Shown: positions 1 to 7,343 of the stretch, piece after piece
Numbering within the stretch: the stretch's first letter is position 1
How the letters are laid out: each line of letters starts with the position of its first letter
DNA from: Acidobacteriota bacterium
Lineage (GTDB): Bacteria; Acidobacteriota; Thermoanaerobaculia; Thermoanaerobaculales; Sulfomarinibacteraceae
Direction: 5' to 3'
Assembly (NCBI GenBank): GCA_030637805.1
Contig: DAOWFV010000186.1
Coordinates: forward strand, 1-21,379
Length of the DNA stretch: 21,379 nucleotides
Program-made: the position numbers and the translations under genes
Notes under the pieces: generated by a model
Database searches by the model: none
Told to the model about the DNA's origin: nothing
Seen by the model: the letters and a program-made list of their open reading frames with translations, nothing else

Positions 1-218
1 TTCTCGCGAGTCTCCACGCGGACCCTCATAGGGGTCAGCCACGAATTGAGTCGCGCCCAGGGAACGCCGGACCACCGGCTCGCGACGCGGGCATCCACGA
101 AGAGTCGCAGCACCAGCGCAAAGTTTCCAAAGAACAGCGTCGACCCGAAAACCACGGGTGCCAGGACCAGCCACTTGTAGGGCTGGTAGAGCCACCAGGA
201 AACCGAACGCTTTCTCAT
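1..218 (-). CDS. Lysophospholipid acyltransferase (PlsC-like), N-terminal fragment
   Basis: The minus-strand frame opens with ATG at 218-216 and runs off the window edge after 72 residues, so only the N-terminus is present. It starts with a basic stretch (MRKRSVSWWLYQPYKW), then a hydrophobic segment at about residues 15-38, then an amphipathic part with WARLNSWL and ends in RVRVETRE. That order (membrane-seating helix, WARL-type helix, then a V-x-V-x-G/T-R-E-N-like strand) is typical of 1-acyl-sn-glycerol-3-phosphate acyltransferases just before their HX4D active site, which would lie outside the window. The likely role is acylation of lysophosphatidic acid or a related lipid at the inner membrane. 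The next upstream ATG (229-227) runs into a stop after three codons, so 218 is the start. I see no good ribosome site. The family call rests on fold-level resemblance of a short piece. Confidence 0.55.
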   Translation of the reverse strand, partial: MRKRSVSWWLYQPYKWLVLAPVVFGSTLFFGNFALVLRLFVDARVASRWSGVPWARLNSWLTPMRVRVETRE

Positions 219-234
219 TTCAGGCTCATCATAT

Positions 235-279
235 CCAATTCCGCGCCGGGCGCGCGCCAAGTGCCCGGCGCGGAATTGG
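235..279. repeat. 16-bp perfect inverted repeat between divergent genes
   Basis: Arms at 235-250 (CCAATTCCGCGCCGGG) and 264-279 are exact reverse complements, separated by a 13-nt loop. The element lies in the 107-bp gap between the acyltransferase start (218, leftward) and the metG start (326, rightward). No T-tract follows on either strand, so it is not a canonical terminator. The outer AATTCCG/CGGAATT unit resembles the 7-bp unit of the array at 17381-17414, so it may be a reduced relative of those elements (inference). A regulator-binding dyad shared by both genes is the alternative. Confidence 0.8.
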
Positions 280-288
280 GAACGAGGA

Positions 289-297
289 TGGTATCCT
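289..297 (+). promoter_or_regulatory. Possible extended -10 for metG
   Basis: TG (289-290), one base, then TATCCT (292-297) matches the extended -10 pattern, with 4 of 6 bases of the hexamer agreeing with TATAAT. A start near 304 would give a leader of about 22 nt before the GTG at 326. No convincing -35 is present at normal spacing. Weak, pattern-only evidence. Confidence 0.3.
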
Positions 298-325
298 TCC
301 GCGTCCGGCCTATTGCGGAGGAAAA

Positions 326-2248
326 GTGTCCAACAACTACTACATCACGACACCGATCTACTACGTCAACGACATGCCCCACATCGGGCACATCTACACC
401 ACGGTCATGGCCGACGTATTCGCCCGCTACAAGCGACTGTCGGGCGCCCGGGTGCGCTTCCTCACGGGAACCGACGAGCATGGCCAGAAGATCGACAAGG
501 CCGCGCGCGGCCAGGGCATCGAGCCTATCGACTTGGCTGATCGGGTGGTCGCGCGGTATCACGATCTGTGGAAGACCCTCGAGATCTCTCACGACGACTT
601 CATCCGCACCACCGAGGAACGCCACAAGCGCTCGGTCGCCCAGATCATCGGCCGAATCACCGCCGCCGGCGACATCTACAAGGGCGAGTACACGGGCTGG
701 TACGACGCCCGCGACGAAGCCTTCGTGCCCGACTCCCAGGTCAAGGACGAGCACGATATCGAAAGCGGCCACCCGGTGGAGCGGCTCTCGGAGCCGAGCT
801 ACTTCTTCCGCCTTTCGGCCTATCAGGATCGACTGTTGGCCTGGTACCGGGACAACCCCGACTGCATTCGCCCGCGCACCCGCCTCAACGAGGTCATGCG
901 CTTTGTCGAAGGCGGCCTCAGGGACCTCTCGATCTCACGCGCTTCGCTGGGCTGGGGAGTTTCCTACCCCGGCGACGACCAACACGTGGTTTACGTGTGG
1001 TTGGACGCCCTCACCAACTACATCTCCGCCCTTGGCTTCGGCGCCGAAGACGAAAAGCTCTACGACGAGTTCTGGCCCGCCACCCTGCACCTGGTGGGCA
1101 AGGACATCCTCCGTTTCCACTGCGTCTACTGGCCGGCCTTCCTGATGTCTGCGGGGCTGCCCGTGCCGCAACAGGTCTTCGGCCACGGTTGGTGGCTGCA
1201 GGACGAGGCAAAGATGTCGAAGTCCGTCGGAAACGTGGTGAGACCGGATTACCTCATCAACCGATTTGGCGCCGATGCGCTCCGCTACTTCCTGGCCCGC
1301 GAGATGGCCTTTGGTCAGGATGCCTCCTTCTCGGACCAGGCCTTTCTCGAGCGCTTCAACGCCGACCTCGCCAACGCCCTCGGCAACACGGCTTCACGCA
1401 CCCTGTCGATGACCGGACGCTACCTGGAGGGTCGAGTGCCGGCCGAGGTAGCCGAAGGGCCGGTTCCAAAGGCCGCCGAAGAGGCGGTGGGCCGCTACCG
1501 CGAGCGTATGGAAGCCCTTGAGCCCCACCGCGCGCTCGAGGCTGCCTGGCAGCTTCTCGCCGCCATCAACGGCCACATCCAGGAGCGCCAGCCGTGGGCC
1601 CTGGCAAAGGAGGGCGATGATGGCCGAGAGGCCCTCGAAAGCACGCTCTACGCCTCTCTTGAGGGGTTGCGCATCACCTCGCTCCTGATCGAGCCCTTCA
1701 TGCCCGGCATCGCCGAACAGCTCCGCCTTCAGCTCGGCGCCCAGGACCTGCCGCGTAATCTCGGCGACGCAACCGATTGGGGCGGTCTTCCCGCAGGCAC
1801 CGTCATCGGCAAGACCGAACCCCTCTTCCCGCGTGTCGACATCAAGGCCTTCCTCAAGGAGATCGCCATGGAAACACCAAAAGACGGCGCCGCGACGCCG
1901 ACCGAGCCCGTCCCGGAGGACACGCTCCTCGACATCGAGGACTTCGCCAAGGTCAAGCTGGTCGTGGGCGAGGTCCGCAAGGCGGAGCGGGTGCCGAAGT
2001 CGAAAAAGCTTGTGCGCCTGATGGTCGACCTCGGCGAGGCCGAGCTGCGGCAGATCGTCGCCGGCATCGCCGAGCAGTACGAGCCCGAGGCTCTGGTCGG
2101 CCGCCGTATCGTGGTGGTCGCCAACCTCAAGCCGGCCAAGCTGATGGGGGTGGAGTCGAGAGGGATGCTCCTGGCAGCAAACCTCGAAGGTGTGCCTTTC
2201 GTGCTGTCACCGGATGGAGAGGTGCCACCGGGCACCACAGTTATCTAA
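326..2248 (+). CDS. metG: Methionyl-tRNA synthetase
   Basis: Class I aminoacyl-tRNA synthetase that charges tRNA-Met in the cytoplasm. The HIGH signature (PHIGH) is at residues 19-22 and KMSKS at 296-300. The connective region reads GWYDARDEAF, so the zinc-binding cysteines of the Thermus/E. coli-type knuckle are absent; this fits the zinc-free MetG subtype. After the anticodon-binding helices, a C-terminal EMAPII/Trbp-like tRNA-binding domain occupies about residues 531-640 (FAKVKLVVGEV near its start, ANLKPAKLMGVESRGMLLAA near its end). At 640 aa it has the length of the dimeric two-domain form. The frame stays open upstream to 158, but GTG 326 is chosen because GGAGG sits at 317-321 and the family consensus (YYITTPIYYVN) begins right after it. 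Monocistronic by layout: divergent from the acyltransferase and convergent with folA. Confidence 0.96.
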   Translation: MSNNYYITTPIYYVNDMPHIGHIYTTVMADVFARYKRLSGARVRFLTGTDEHGQKIDKAARGQGIEPIDLADRVVARYHDLWKTLEISHDDFIRTTEERHKRSVAQIIGRITAAGDIYKGEYTGWYDARDEAFVPDSQVKDEHDIESGHPVERLSEPSYFFRLSAYQDRLLAWYRDNPDCIRPRTRLNEVMRFVEGGLRDLSISRASLGWGVSYPGDDQHVVYVWLDALTNYISALGFGAEDEKLYDEFWPATLHLVGKDILRFHCVYWPAFLMSAGLPVPQQVFGHGWWLQDEAKMSKSVGNVVRPDYLINRFGADALRYFLAREMAFGQDASFSDQAFLERFNADLANALGNTASRTLSMTGRYLEGRVPAEVAEGPVPKAAEEAVGRYRERMEALEPHRALEAAWQLLAAINGHIQERQPWALAKEGDDGREALESTLYASLEGLRITSLLIEPFMPGIAEQLRLQLGAQDLPRNLGDATDWGGLPAGTVIGKTEPLFPRVDIKAFLKEIAMETPKDGAATPTEPVPEDTLLDIEDFAKVKLVVGEVRKAERVPKSKKLVRLMVDLGEAELRQIVAGIAEQYEPEALVGRRIVVVANLKPAKLMGVESRGMLLAANLEGVPFVLSPDGEVPPGTTVI

Positions 2249-2263
2249 GGGCGAAGCTCTGTT

Positions 2264-2307
2264 CTTTTTTTCGGATCGCGCTTGCGAGCGCGAGTCCGAA
2301 AAAAAAG
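2264..2307. other. Convergent-gap hairpin with T-tract first, A-tract last
   Basis: A near-perfect inverted repeat fills the gap between the 3' ends of metG and folA. TTTTTTTCGGA (2265-2275) pairs with TCCGAAAAAAA (2295-2305), and CGCGCT (2277-2282) pairs with AGCGCG (2287-2292) around a TGCG loop, with one bulged base (G2294). On both strands the T run precedes the hairpin and the A run follows it. That is the reverse of a canonical intrinsic terminator, where U's follow. It may still mark both transcript ends, for example as a 3'-end-stabilising stem, but I do not call it a rho-independent terminator. Confidence 0.75.
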
Positions 2308-2326
2308 AGAAAAACGACAGCGAAAA

Positions 2327-2821
2327 TCAGCGTTTGCGCTCGTACACCAGGAAGCTGAAGGAGTGCTGGTTCCTCTCGTCCGCCTCGTGATGCTCTTCGG
2401 AGACTAGTTTCCAGGCGTCGAACTTGATATCGGGGAAGAAGGTGTCGCCGTCGACCTCGGCGTGAACGCGGGTAATGTAGAGGCGGTCGACAAGGATTTT
2501 CTCCAGCGCCATCCGGTAAATATGGGCGCCGCCGCCGATGAAGGGTTCGTCGTCGTCGCGGGCGAGGTCGAGAGCTTCTTCCAGAGAATGCGCCACCCGC
2601 ACACCCTCCGATGCGAAACGTCGGCTCCGGGTCACCACCACCATCGTTCGACCCGGCAGCGGTTTGCCGACCTCATCCCAGGTGCGGCGGCCGATGATGA
2701 GGTGGTGCCCCATGGTCAGCTTTTTGAAATGCTTGAGGTCGTTCGACAGCCGCCACGGCAGGCCGCCGTCCCGGCCGATGACCCCGTTGGAGGAGACGGC
2801 GACGATGAGGGAAACGACCAT
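2327..2821 (-). CDS. folA: Dihydrofolate reductase
   Basis: Reduces dihydrofolate to tetrahydrofolate with NADPH, regenerating the folate that thymidylate synthase oxidises. The 164-aa length is standard. Visible family marks are the N-terminal strand LIVAVSSNGVIG, the LPW motif followed by the acidic substrate-binding residue (LPWRLSNDLKHF, Asp28), MGHHLIIGRRTWDEVG, the FIGGGAHIY nucleotide-binding glycines and the C-terminal FSFLVYERKR strand. ATG at 2821-2819 lies 2 nt after the thyA stop, so it is the last gene of a kdsC-thyA-folA operon and is probably translated by coupling. No cofactor or substrate residue appears to be missing. Confidence 0.96.
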   Translation of the reverse strand: MVVSLIVAVSSNGVIGRDGGLPWRLSNDLKHFKKLTMGHHLIIGRRTWDEVGKPLPGRTMVVVTRSRRFASEGVRVAHSLEEALDLARDDDEPFIGGGAHIYRMALEKILVDRLYITRVHAEVDGDTFFPDIKFDAWKLVSEEHHEADERNQHSFSFLVYERKR

Positions 2822-2823
2822 CT

Positions 2824-3618
2824 TCAGACGGCGATCGGCGCCTTGATGCGGGGGTGGGGATCGTAACCGGTAAGCCGGAAATCCTCGTAGCTGAAATCGA
2901 AGATTGAGTCCCTCTCACGGTCCAGGTGCATCGTCGGAAGCTCCCGCGGTTCACGCTCGAGCTGTAGGCGGGCCTGCTCGAGGTGGTTGCTATAAAGGTG
3001 AACATCGCCGAAGGTGTGGACGAAATCGCGCGGCTCGAGGCCGCAGACCCGGGCCACCATCATGGTCAAGAGGGCATAGGAAGCGATGTTGAAGGGCACG
3101 CCCAGGAAGACATCTGCGCTGCGCTGATACAGCTGGCAGGAGAGCCCGCCGTCGGCGACCCAGAACTGGAAGAGAGCATGGCACGGGGGCAGCGCCATTT
3201 GTTCCAAATCGGCGACGTTCCACGCGCTGACGATGTGACGGCGGGAGTCGGGGTCACGCTGAATCCCTGCAACGAGCTCGCTGATCTGATCAACGCTACC
3301 GCCATCCGCTTTCGGCCAGGAACGCCACTGATGGCCGTAGATCGGACCCAGCTCACCGTCATCGTCGGCCCACTCGTCCCAGATGGTGACCTTGTTTTCG
3401 TGCAGATACCGGAGATTCGTGTCACCCGCCAGGAACCACAAGAGCTCGTGGATGATGGAGCGCAAATGGAGCTTCTTGGTCGTCAGGAGGGGGAAGCCCC
3501 GACGCAGATCGCAGCGCATCTGGTAGCCGAAGACGCTCAGAGTGCCGGTGCCGGTGCGGTCATCCTTGGCCACGCCATGATCGAGGATGTGGTGGAGAAG
3601 ATCGAGATACTGCCTCAT
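2824..3618 (-). CDS. thyA: Thymidylate synthase
   Basis: Folate-dependent ThyA: methylates dUMP to dTMP with methylene-tetrahydrofolate and yields dihydrofolate for the adjacent folA product. The chosen start gives 264 aa, the same length as E. coli ThyA, and puts the nucleophile in PPCHALFQFWV at Cys146, the E. coli number. Other marks are RTGTGT (21-26), the phosphate-binding DSRRHIVSAWN region and SCQLYQRSADVFLGVPFNI. The frame is open for 16 further codons upstream, inside kdsC, but ATG 3618-3616 overlaps the kdsC stop as ATGA and matches the family N-terminus (MRQYLDLL), so it is preferred. The coupling to folA closes the dTMP/folate cycle within one transcript. Confidence 0.97.
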   Translation of the reverse strand: MRQYLDLLHHILDHGVAKDDRTGTGTLSVFGYQMRCDLRRGFPLLTTKKLHLRSIIHELLWFLAGDTNLRYLHENKVTIWDEWADDDGELGPIYGHQWRSWPKADGGSVDQISELVAGIQRDPDSRRHIVSAWNVADLEQMALPPCHALFQFWVADGGLSCQLYQRSADVFLGVPFNIASYALLTMMVARVCGLEPRDFVHTFGDVHLYSNHLEQARLQLEREPRELPTMHLDRERDSIFDFSYEDFRLTGYDPHPRIKAPIAV

Positions 3619-4178
3619 CCCCGCTGCACCTCGGGCGCCACCCATTCGCTGACCAGCTGCGACCAACGGCCCTGGGCCTTGAGCAGCAGCTCGGCGAATT
3701 CGCGGACCGCTCCCCGACCACCGTCGGCACCACAGACCAGGTCGCAGACTGCCATCACTTCCGGCGCAGCGTCGGCCGGACAGGCGGCAAAGCCCACCCT
3801 TGTCAGCAGCGGCAGATCGGGCAGGTCGTCTCCCATCGCCGCCACCTCGGTGTCAGTGACACCAACCATCTTCTCGATGCGGTCGAGGTCGGCAGCCTTG
3901 TCCCGCGAGCCCTGGACGACGAGCTCGGCGCGCATGCCGAGCTCGCGGCAGCGCGCCGCCACCGACTCGCTTGAGCGTCCCGAAAGAACCGCCACCTCCG
4001 TTCCCGCCTGCAGCAGGAGTCTGATCGCGAGACCATCGCGCACCGAGAACCGCTTCCTGTCCTCGCCTTCGGGGGAGTAGATCAGGGTCCCGTCGGTGAG
4101 GACCCCGTCCACGTCGAGAACCAGCAATCGTATGGGTTCCAGGCGGTGGCGCACGTCAGCGGGGAGTCGGCTTGGCAT
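3615..4178 (-). CDS. kdsC: Kdo-8-phosphate phosphatase, KdsC-type HAD hydrolase
   Basis: C0-type HAD phosphatase of 187 aa with no cap domain, the KdsC/YrbI pattern. Motif I LDVDGVLTDG is at residues 21-30 (nucleophile Asp22, acid/base Asp24), motif II is VAVLSGRSS (63-70), the lysine of motif III is in SRDKAADL (about Lys94), and motif IV is GDDLPDLPLL (116-125). It releases phosphate from Kdo-8-phosphate, giving Kdo for LPS. Use on a related nonulosonate or sialic acid phosphate cannot be excluded, because no kdsA, kdsB or kdsD neighbour is visible. Its stop overlaps the thyA start (ATGA). ATG 4178 has only 6 nt between it and a TAGCAT -10-like hexamer (4190-4185) and no clear ribosome site, which would fit leaderless translation (weak inference). 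Confidence 0.88.
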   Translation of the reverse strand: MPSRLPADVRHRLEPIRLLVLDVDGVLTDGTLIYSPEGEDRKRFSVRDGLAIRLLLQAGTEVAVLSGRSSESVAARCRELGMRAELVVQGSRDKAADLDRIEKMVGVTDTEVAAMGDDLPDLPLLTRVGFAACPADAAPEVMAVCDLVCGADGGRGAVREFAELLLKAQGRWSQLVSEWVAPEVQRG

Positions 4179-4210
4179 GGAAAGATGCTAGCAGACCAAG
4201 GGCATTCATA

Positions 4211-4243
4211 AGTTTTGAGTTCTTAGTTTTGAGTTTTGAGTTT
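4211..4243. repeat. Heptamer array A (TTTTGAG units)
   Basis: Four tandem 7-bp units (GTTTTGA, GTTCTTA, GTTTTGA, GTTTTGA) plus a partial fifth, just upstream of kdsC. The block 4211-4242 is identical over 32 nt to the reverse complement of 19187-19218, including the variant GTTCTTA unit. No inverted partner array is visible before the next gene, so this is the only unpaired array in the window. The rest of this 321-nt gap (4179-4499) holds an 18-nt motif shared with 19034-19051 and a long hairpin (4316-4383), and no gene that I can support. Confidence 0.9.
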
Positions 4244-4291
4244 CCGGCGCGATGAGACGTTCAGGCGGGTTGAGGGATACTGCCCGCGCCC

Positions 4292-4309
4292 GGGCGCGCT
4301 GACCGGACG
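4292..4309. repeat. 18-nt motif shared with 19034-19051
   Basis: GGGCGCGCTGACCGGACG occurs here and exactly, in the same orientation, at 19034-19051. In both places it lies downstream of a GTTTTGA array (about 50 nt and about 8 nt after it). An 11-nt portion recurs at 19080-19090. A shared non-heptamer core suggests that gap A and gap D carry copies of one element. Confidence 0.85.
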
Positions 4310-4315
4310 TGCCGT

Positions 4316-4383
4316 CCCTGACAATTTTGGGAACGTGGCTGCTGCGGCGGCCTATCCCGGATGGGTCCCAAACATTGTCAGGG
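4316..4383. other. Long imperfect inverted repeat upstream of kdsC
   Basis: CCCTGACAATTTTGGGAAC (4316-4334) pairs with 4365-4383 as a stem of about 18 bp with small mismatches around a 30-nt GC-rich loop. It lies between the stop of the secreted nuclease gene and the kdsC start. There is no T-tract, so it is not a standard terminator. It could be a processing or stabilising structure, or the core of the repeat element in this gap. Confidence 0.65.
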
Positions 4384-4499
4384 GGGCTCTCTCGGGGAGC
4401 GCGATGGCAGAAGACCGCCTCGAATTCAGAAGCCCGGCACCGGAACACAGGCAAAGGCGCCGCACGGACGAAATCGCACCCTGACTGCGCCGTGAGAGC

Positions 4500-7343
4500 T
4501 CAGAACGTCAGCCGCACAATCACCGGGTCGTGATCGCTGGCGCGCTCCGCCGCGGGAAACTCCGCCGCGAGGTGGACGGCGTCCACTTCGGCGCCGCCGG
4601 CCAGGTTCGGGCTGACCAGGATATGGTCGAGGACCGATGAGGTCCCGAGGTAGACGTAGGTGTAGCGATCGTCGACCGGAAGGCGCTTAATGAGGTCCTC
4701 GAGACCCGCAGCCTCGAAGGCCCTCAACGGGGGCGAGTCCTCAAAATCGTTGAGGTCGCCGAGGACGATCACCCGCGATTCGGGGTCCTCCTTCAGCAGG
4801 CGCGAAACATAAGCGCTGACAGCCTGCGCCTGGTCTTCGCGACGCGTGGTCGAGGTTGCGCGCGGCGGCTGCCGGCGACCGAAGAGCGGGTCATCTCCCC
4901 CCTTCGAGACCAGGTGCAGGTTGACGACGTAGAAGCGCCTGCCCGCGAAGACAAACTCTCCCGCTAGCGGCTTGCGGCTGCCGCCTCGACCATCTTCCCG
5001 AACCGTGAAAGCCGGGTTGGCGGACGCCACCAGGCCGGGGCTCGGTCCCAAGCCGGAGCCGGCCAAGACCTCTGCATCCCGTGCTTCCGCGCTGCCGACG
5101 CGATCCACGAAGTCCACCCGCGCCGGGTTAAAAAGAAAGGCGGTGCGGATGTTGGCGCCGGGCCGGCCGCCGTCCCCGCCATCAGCGGGATCGATCGACC
5201 GCACGTCGTAGCGAACGCCTCCCGCGGCCTCGATAGCCTCCACCAGCCGCGCCAGGGTCTCGGCCGCGCTCACCGTTCCGTCGTCCTCGGGACCCGTGTC
5301 GTCCTGGACCTCCTGCACGGCGAGGATATCGGGGCTGCGGAGGTGAGCCGCCACCACCCGCCCGAGGCGTTCGAATTTCTCCTCCGGTGAGAGGGCGGAG
5401 ACATTTTCCAGATTGAAGGTCGCCACCGTCAAACGGGCGGGGCCCCCTTCAAGTGGGGTGATCTCGTGATCGAGACCGCCGGGCGTTACGGCAGGGAGGG
5501 GGCTCGAGTTGAGGATCTTGTAAACGCCGAAGCTGTAGTGCAGGATTCCCTCGACCGCATCTTCGAAGACGTCGCCGACCATCAAGGCGGGTGGGCCGGA
5601 CACCAGTCGGTCGTCGATCACGATCCGCTCGGGGCTCGGCCCGGCGTCACCACGGGCGATGCCGCCACGCGCCGTACGTGGGCCGGCGCCGCACCCGCCG
5701 TCGGCCAGCACCACCACCTCCCCATGGCTGGAGGTCGGCCCCACAACCACGCCCTCCGCCACCCGCACCCGCATCCCCTCCAGACTCTCGAAGGCATCCG
5801 CCGCGTAGCGCGCCGGGTCGAAGGTATGAAGGCCCGGGGAGGCGACCTCGGCTCGAGGAATCACGCGTCCACCCCGGCCGAGAGTCACCGGCGTTGGCAG
5901 CTCTCGCCCGCGCTCCTCGATCTCGACAACCGACGCAACCAGGCGGGTGACCGACAGCTCCTCGCGCCAGGAGCGCTCCTCGACTCTCCCGTCGAGGCGC
6001 AGAGCGTCTCCCGGCGCCACCTGCGGCAAGCCCTCCGGTACCGTCACCAGCACGCCGTCGGAGGTTGCGGGATCGTCATCCCCGACCGGGTCCTGGACCC
6101 AAAAGGCCTGGCCCTTACGACTTCCGAGAACGGCTGTCACGACGCCCGCCACGTCGGAAACACAACGCCCAACAAGGGGCGAGATGTGTCCCGGCCCCTG
6201 AACCTCGGAGATGCTCGCGCTCGGGCGGCGCACCACGGGTAGCTGCATCCCCGAGACGGCAAAGAAGAGCACCTGGTTAGCCTGCACCGAGGGCTGGAAG
6301 TTGTTGTCGGAGACCATCACTAACAGCCGGCGGCCATCGGCCAGCTGGGGGCCCAGCGCCACACCCTCGATGTTGTCGGCTTCAATGCCGAGATCGCGGA
6401 GATCGACGATCAGCCTCTTGGAAACCGCGCGCGGCTTCGGATCACCGGCCCCGGCGAGCCGGTCGCGTCCGAGGATGTCGTCCGCCCCCTCGAGGTCGGC
6501 GAGGAAAAGGCGCACCCGGTTGCCAACCCCGGCGGAAAACGACCGCTCCACCACGAGCAGGCGGTGGGCATCGAGGGCCAGGATCTCCGAGATCCCGTTT
6601 GTACGGAATGCTCCGGCCGGCCGCGGCTCCTCCGGGACGGGATCCACCCGGTAGAGATACTCGGCCACCGGTCGTCCGGAGGAAGTCTCGAGGACGAGCA
6701 GCCGCGTCGGGCTCCCCACGTCGAGGTCCGCCGCAGGCCCATCCTGGAGAAGCGCGTTCTCGGCGGCCGCGAAGAGCAGGGCGCCGTCCGGGGTCAGCCC
6801 CAGGCCCTCGAAACCAAGGTTGTCACGCACTCCCCGACCGCCGTTGGCGTGGGGCAGGAAATGCTCAGGCAGGCTGAAGTCGCCGATCGTCGATCCATCG
6901 AGGGCCACTCGACGAATGAAGGGAGGGACCCCACGATGGGGAATCCCCTCGGAGCTCAAGTAGAGGGTGCCCTCCGGACTGAGAGCGAGGGCCTCGGGGT
7001 CCAGCCCGCCACGCTCGAAGACCTCCCCGTTGCGATCCCGGAGGAAGGTCACCTCGACCATTTCGACCTCCGGCGTCCCGCCGTTCAAACCGATCCGGAG
7101 GGTGAAGAAGCGGGCCGGCGCGAACTGTCCCCGGTCATCCGAGAGGGCGTAGAAGAGATCGCAGGCGGAGTCGTACGTCAGACCCGAGAGACCCCCCACC
7201 AGGGTCCCGCCAACCTCGAGATCGCCGGGCAGGATGGCCTCGGCCAGGAACTCGAATTCCAGTTCGGAAGCGGCGACGGAGGTGACGAGTCCCAGCGCCA
7301 GAGCGAAGCAATAAATGGGTTTTCGCGAGCCCTGCCACCTCAC
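4500..7343 (-). CDS. Secreted phytase-like / endonuclease-exonuclease-phosphatase fusion
   Basis: A 947-aa exported protein. A basic start, a hydrophobic run and VAAS at about residue 26 form a signal peptide. Residues about 45-365 resemble the 'esterase-like activity of phytase' propeller family (GGLSGLTYDSA, GGLDPEALALSPEGTLYLSSEG, NLGFEGLGLTPDG, TNGISEILALDAHRLLVVER). Residues about 385-615 hold OB-like segments of the kind found in ExeM/NucH nucleases (AFWVQDPVGDDD, APGDALRLDGRV). The C-terminal 310 residues are an EEP nuclease with all main motifs: VATFNLENV, DILAVQEVQD, VNLHLVSKGGDD, VIVLGDLNDFEDS, SVLDHILVSPNL and ASDHDP. The likely role is extracellular DNA or organophosphate breakdown for phosphate or carbon. 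GTG 7343 overlaps the upstream TerB-like stop as GTGA and has GGAG 11 nt before it; GTG 7355 is an alternative start adding four residues. The nuclease half is secure; the substrate of the first half is unknown. Confidence 0.85.
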   Translation of the reverse strand: MRWQGSRKPIYCFALALGLVTSVAASELEFEFLAEAILPGDLEVGGTLVGGLSGLTYDSACDLFYALSDDRGQFAPARFFTLRIGLNGGTPEVEMVEVTFLRDRNGEVFERGGLDPEALALSPEGTLYLSSEGIPHRGVPPFIRRVALDGSTIGDFSLPEHFLPHANGGRGVRDNLGFEGLGLTPDGALLFAAAENALLQDGPAADLDVGSPTRLLVLETSSGRPVAEYLYRVDPVPEEPRPAGAFRTNGISEILALDAHRLLVVERSFSAGVGNRVRLFLADLEGADDILGRDRLAGAGDPKPRAVSKRLIVDLRDLGIEADNIEGVALGPQLADGRRLLVMVSDNNFQPSVQANQVLFFAVSGMQLPVVRRPSASISEVQGPGHISPLVGRCVSDVAGVVTAVLGSRKGQAFWVQDPVGDDDPATSDGVLVTVPEGLPQVAPGDALRLDGRVEERSWREELSVTRLVASVVEIEERGRELPTPVTLGRGGRVIPRAEVASPGLHTFDPARYAADAFESLEGMRVRVAEGVVVGPTSSHGEVVVLADGGCGAGPRTARGGIARGDAGPSPERIVIDDRLVSGPPALMVGDVFEDAVEGILHYSFGVYKILNSSPLPAVTPGGLDHEITPLEGGPARLTVATFNLENVSALSPEEKFERLGRVVAAHLRSPDILAVQEVQDDTGPEDDGTVSAAETLARLVEAIEAAGGVRYDVRSIDPADGGDGGRPGANIRTAFLFNPARVDFVDRVGSAEARDAEVLAGSGLGPSPGLVASANPAFTVREDGRGGSRKPLAGEFVFAGRRFYVVNLHLVSKGGDDPLFGRRQPPRATSTTRREDQAQAVSAYVSRLLKEDPESRVIVLGDLNDFEDSPPLRAFEAAGLEDLIKRLPVDDRYTYVYLGTSSVLDHILVSPNLAGGAEVDAVHLAAEFPAAERASDHDPVIVRLTF

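Noticed and set aside
219..325. T-box or S-box (SAM) riboswitch before metG
   Set aside because: The gap has only 107 bp, no T-box sequence and no multi-stem leader; just one simple inverted repeat.
2264..2307. Bidirectional rho-independent terminator
   Set aside because: The T-tracts are on the wrong side of the stem for both strands.
2983..4080. 365-aa open frame on the plus strand over thyA and kdsC
   Set aside because: It runs antisense through two certain genes and shows no recognisable domain.
4244..4499. Small genes in the gap before kdsC (for example 4236-4484 plus, 4206-4454 minus)
   Set aside because: The frames cross the heptamer array and long hairpin, have no ribosome site and give repeat-derived peptides.
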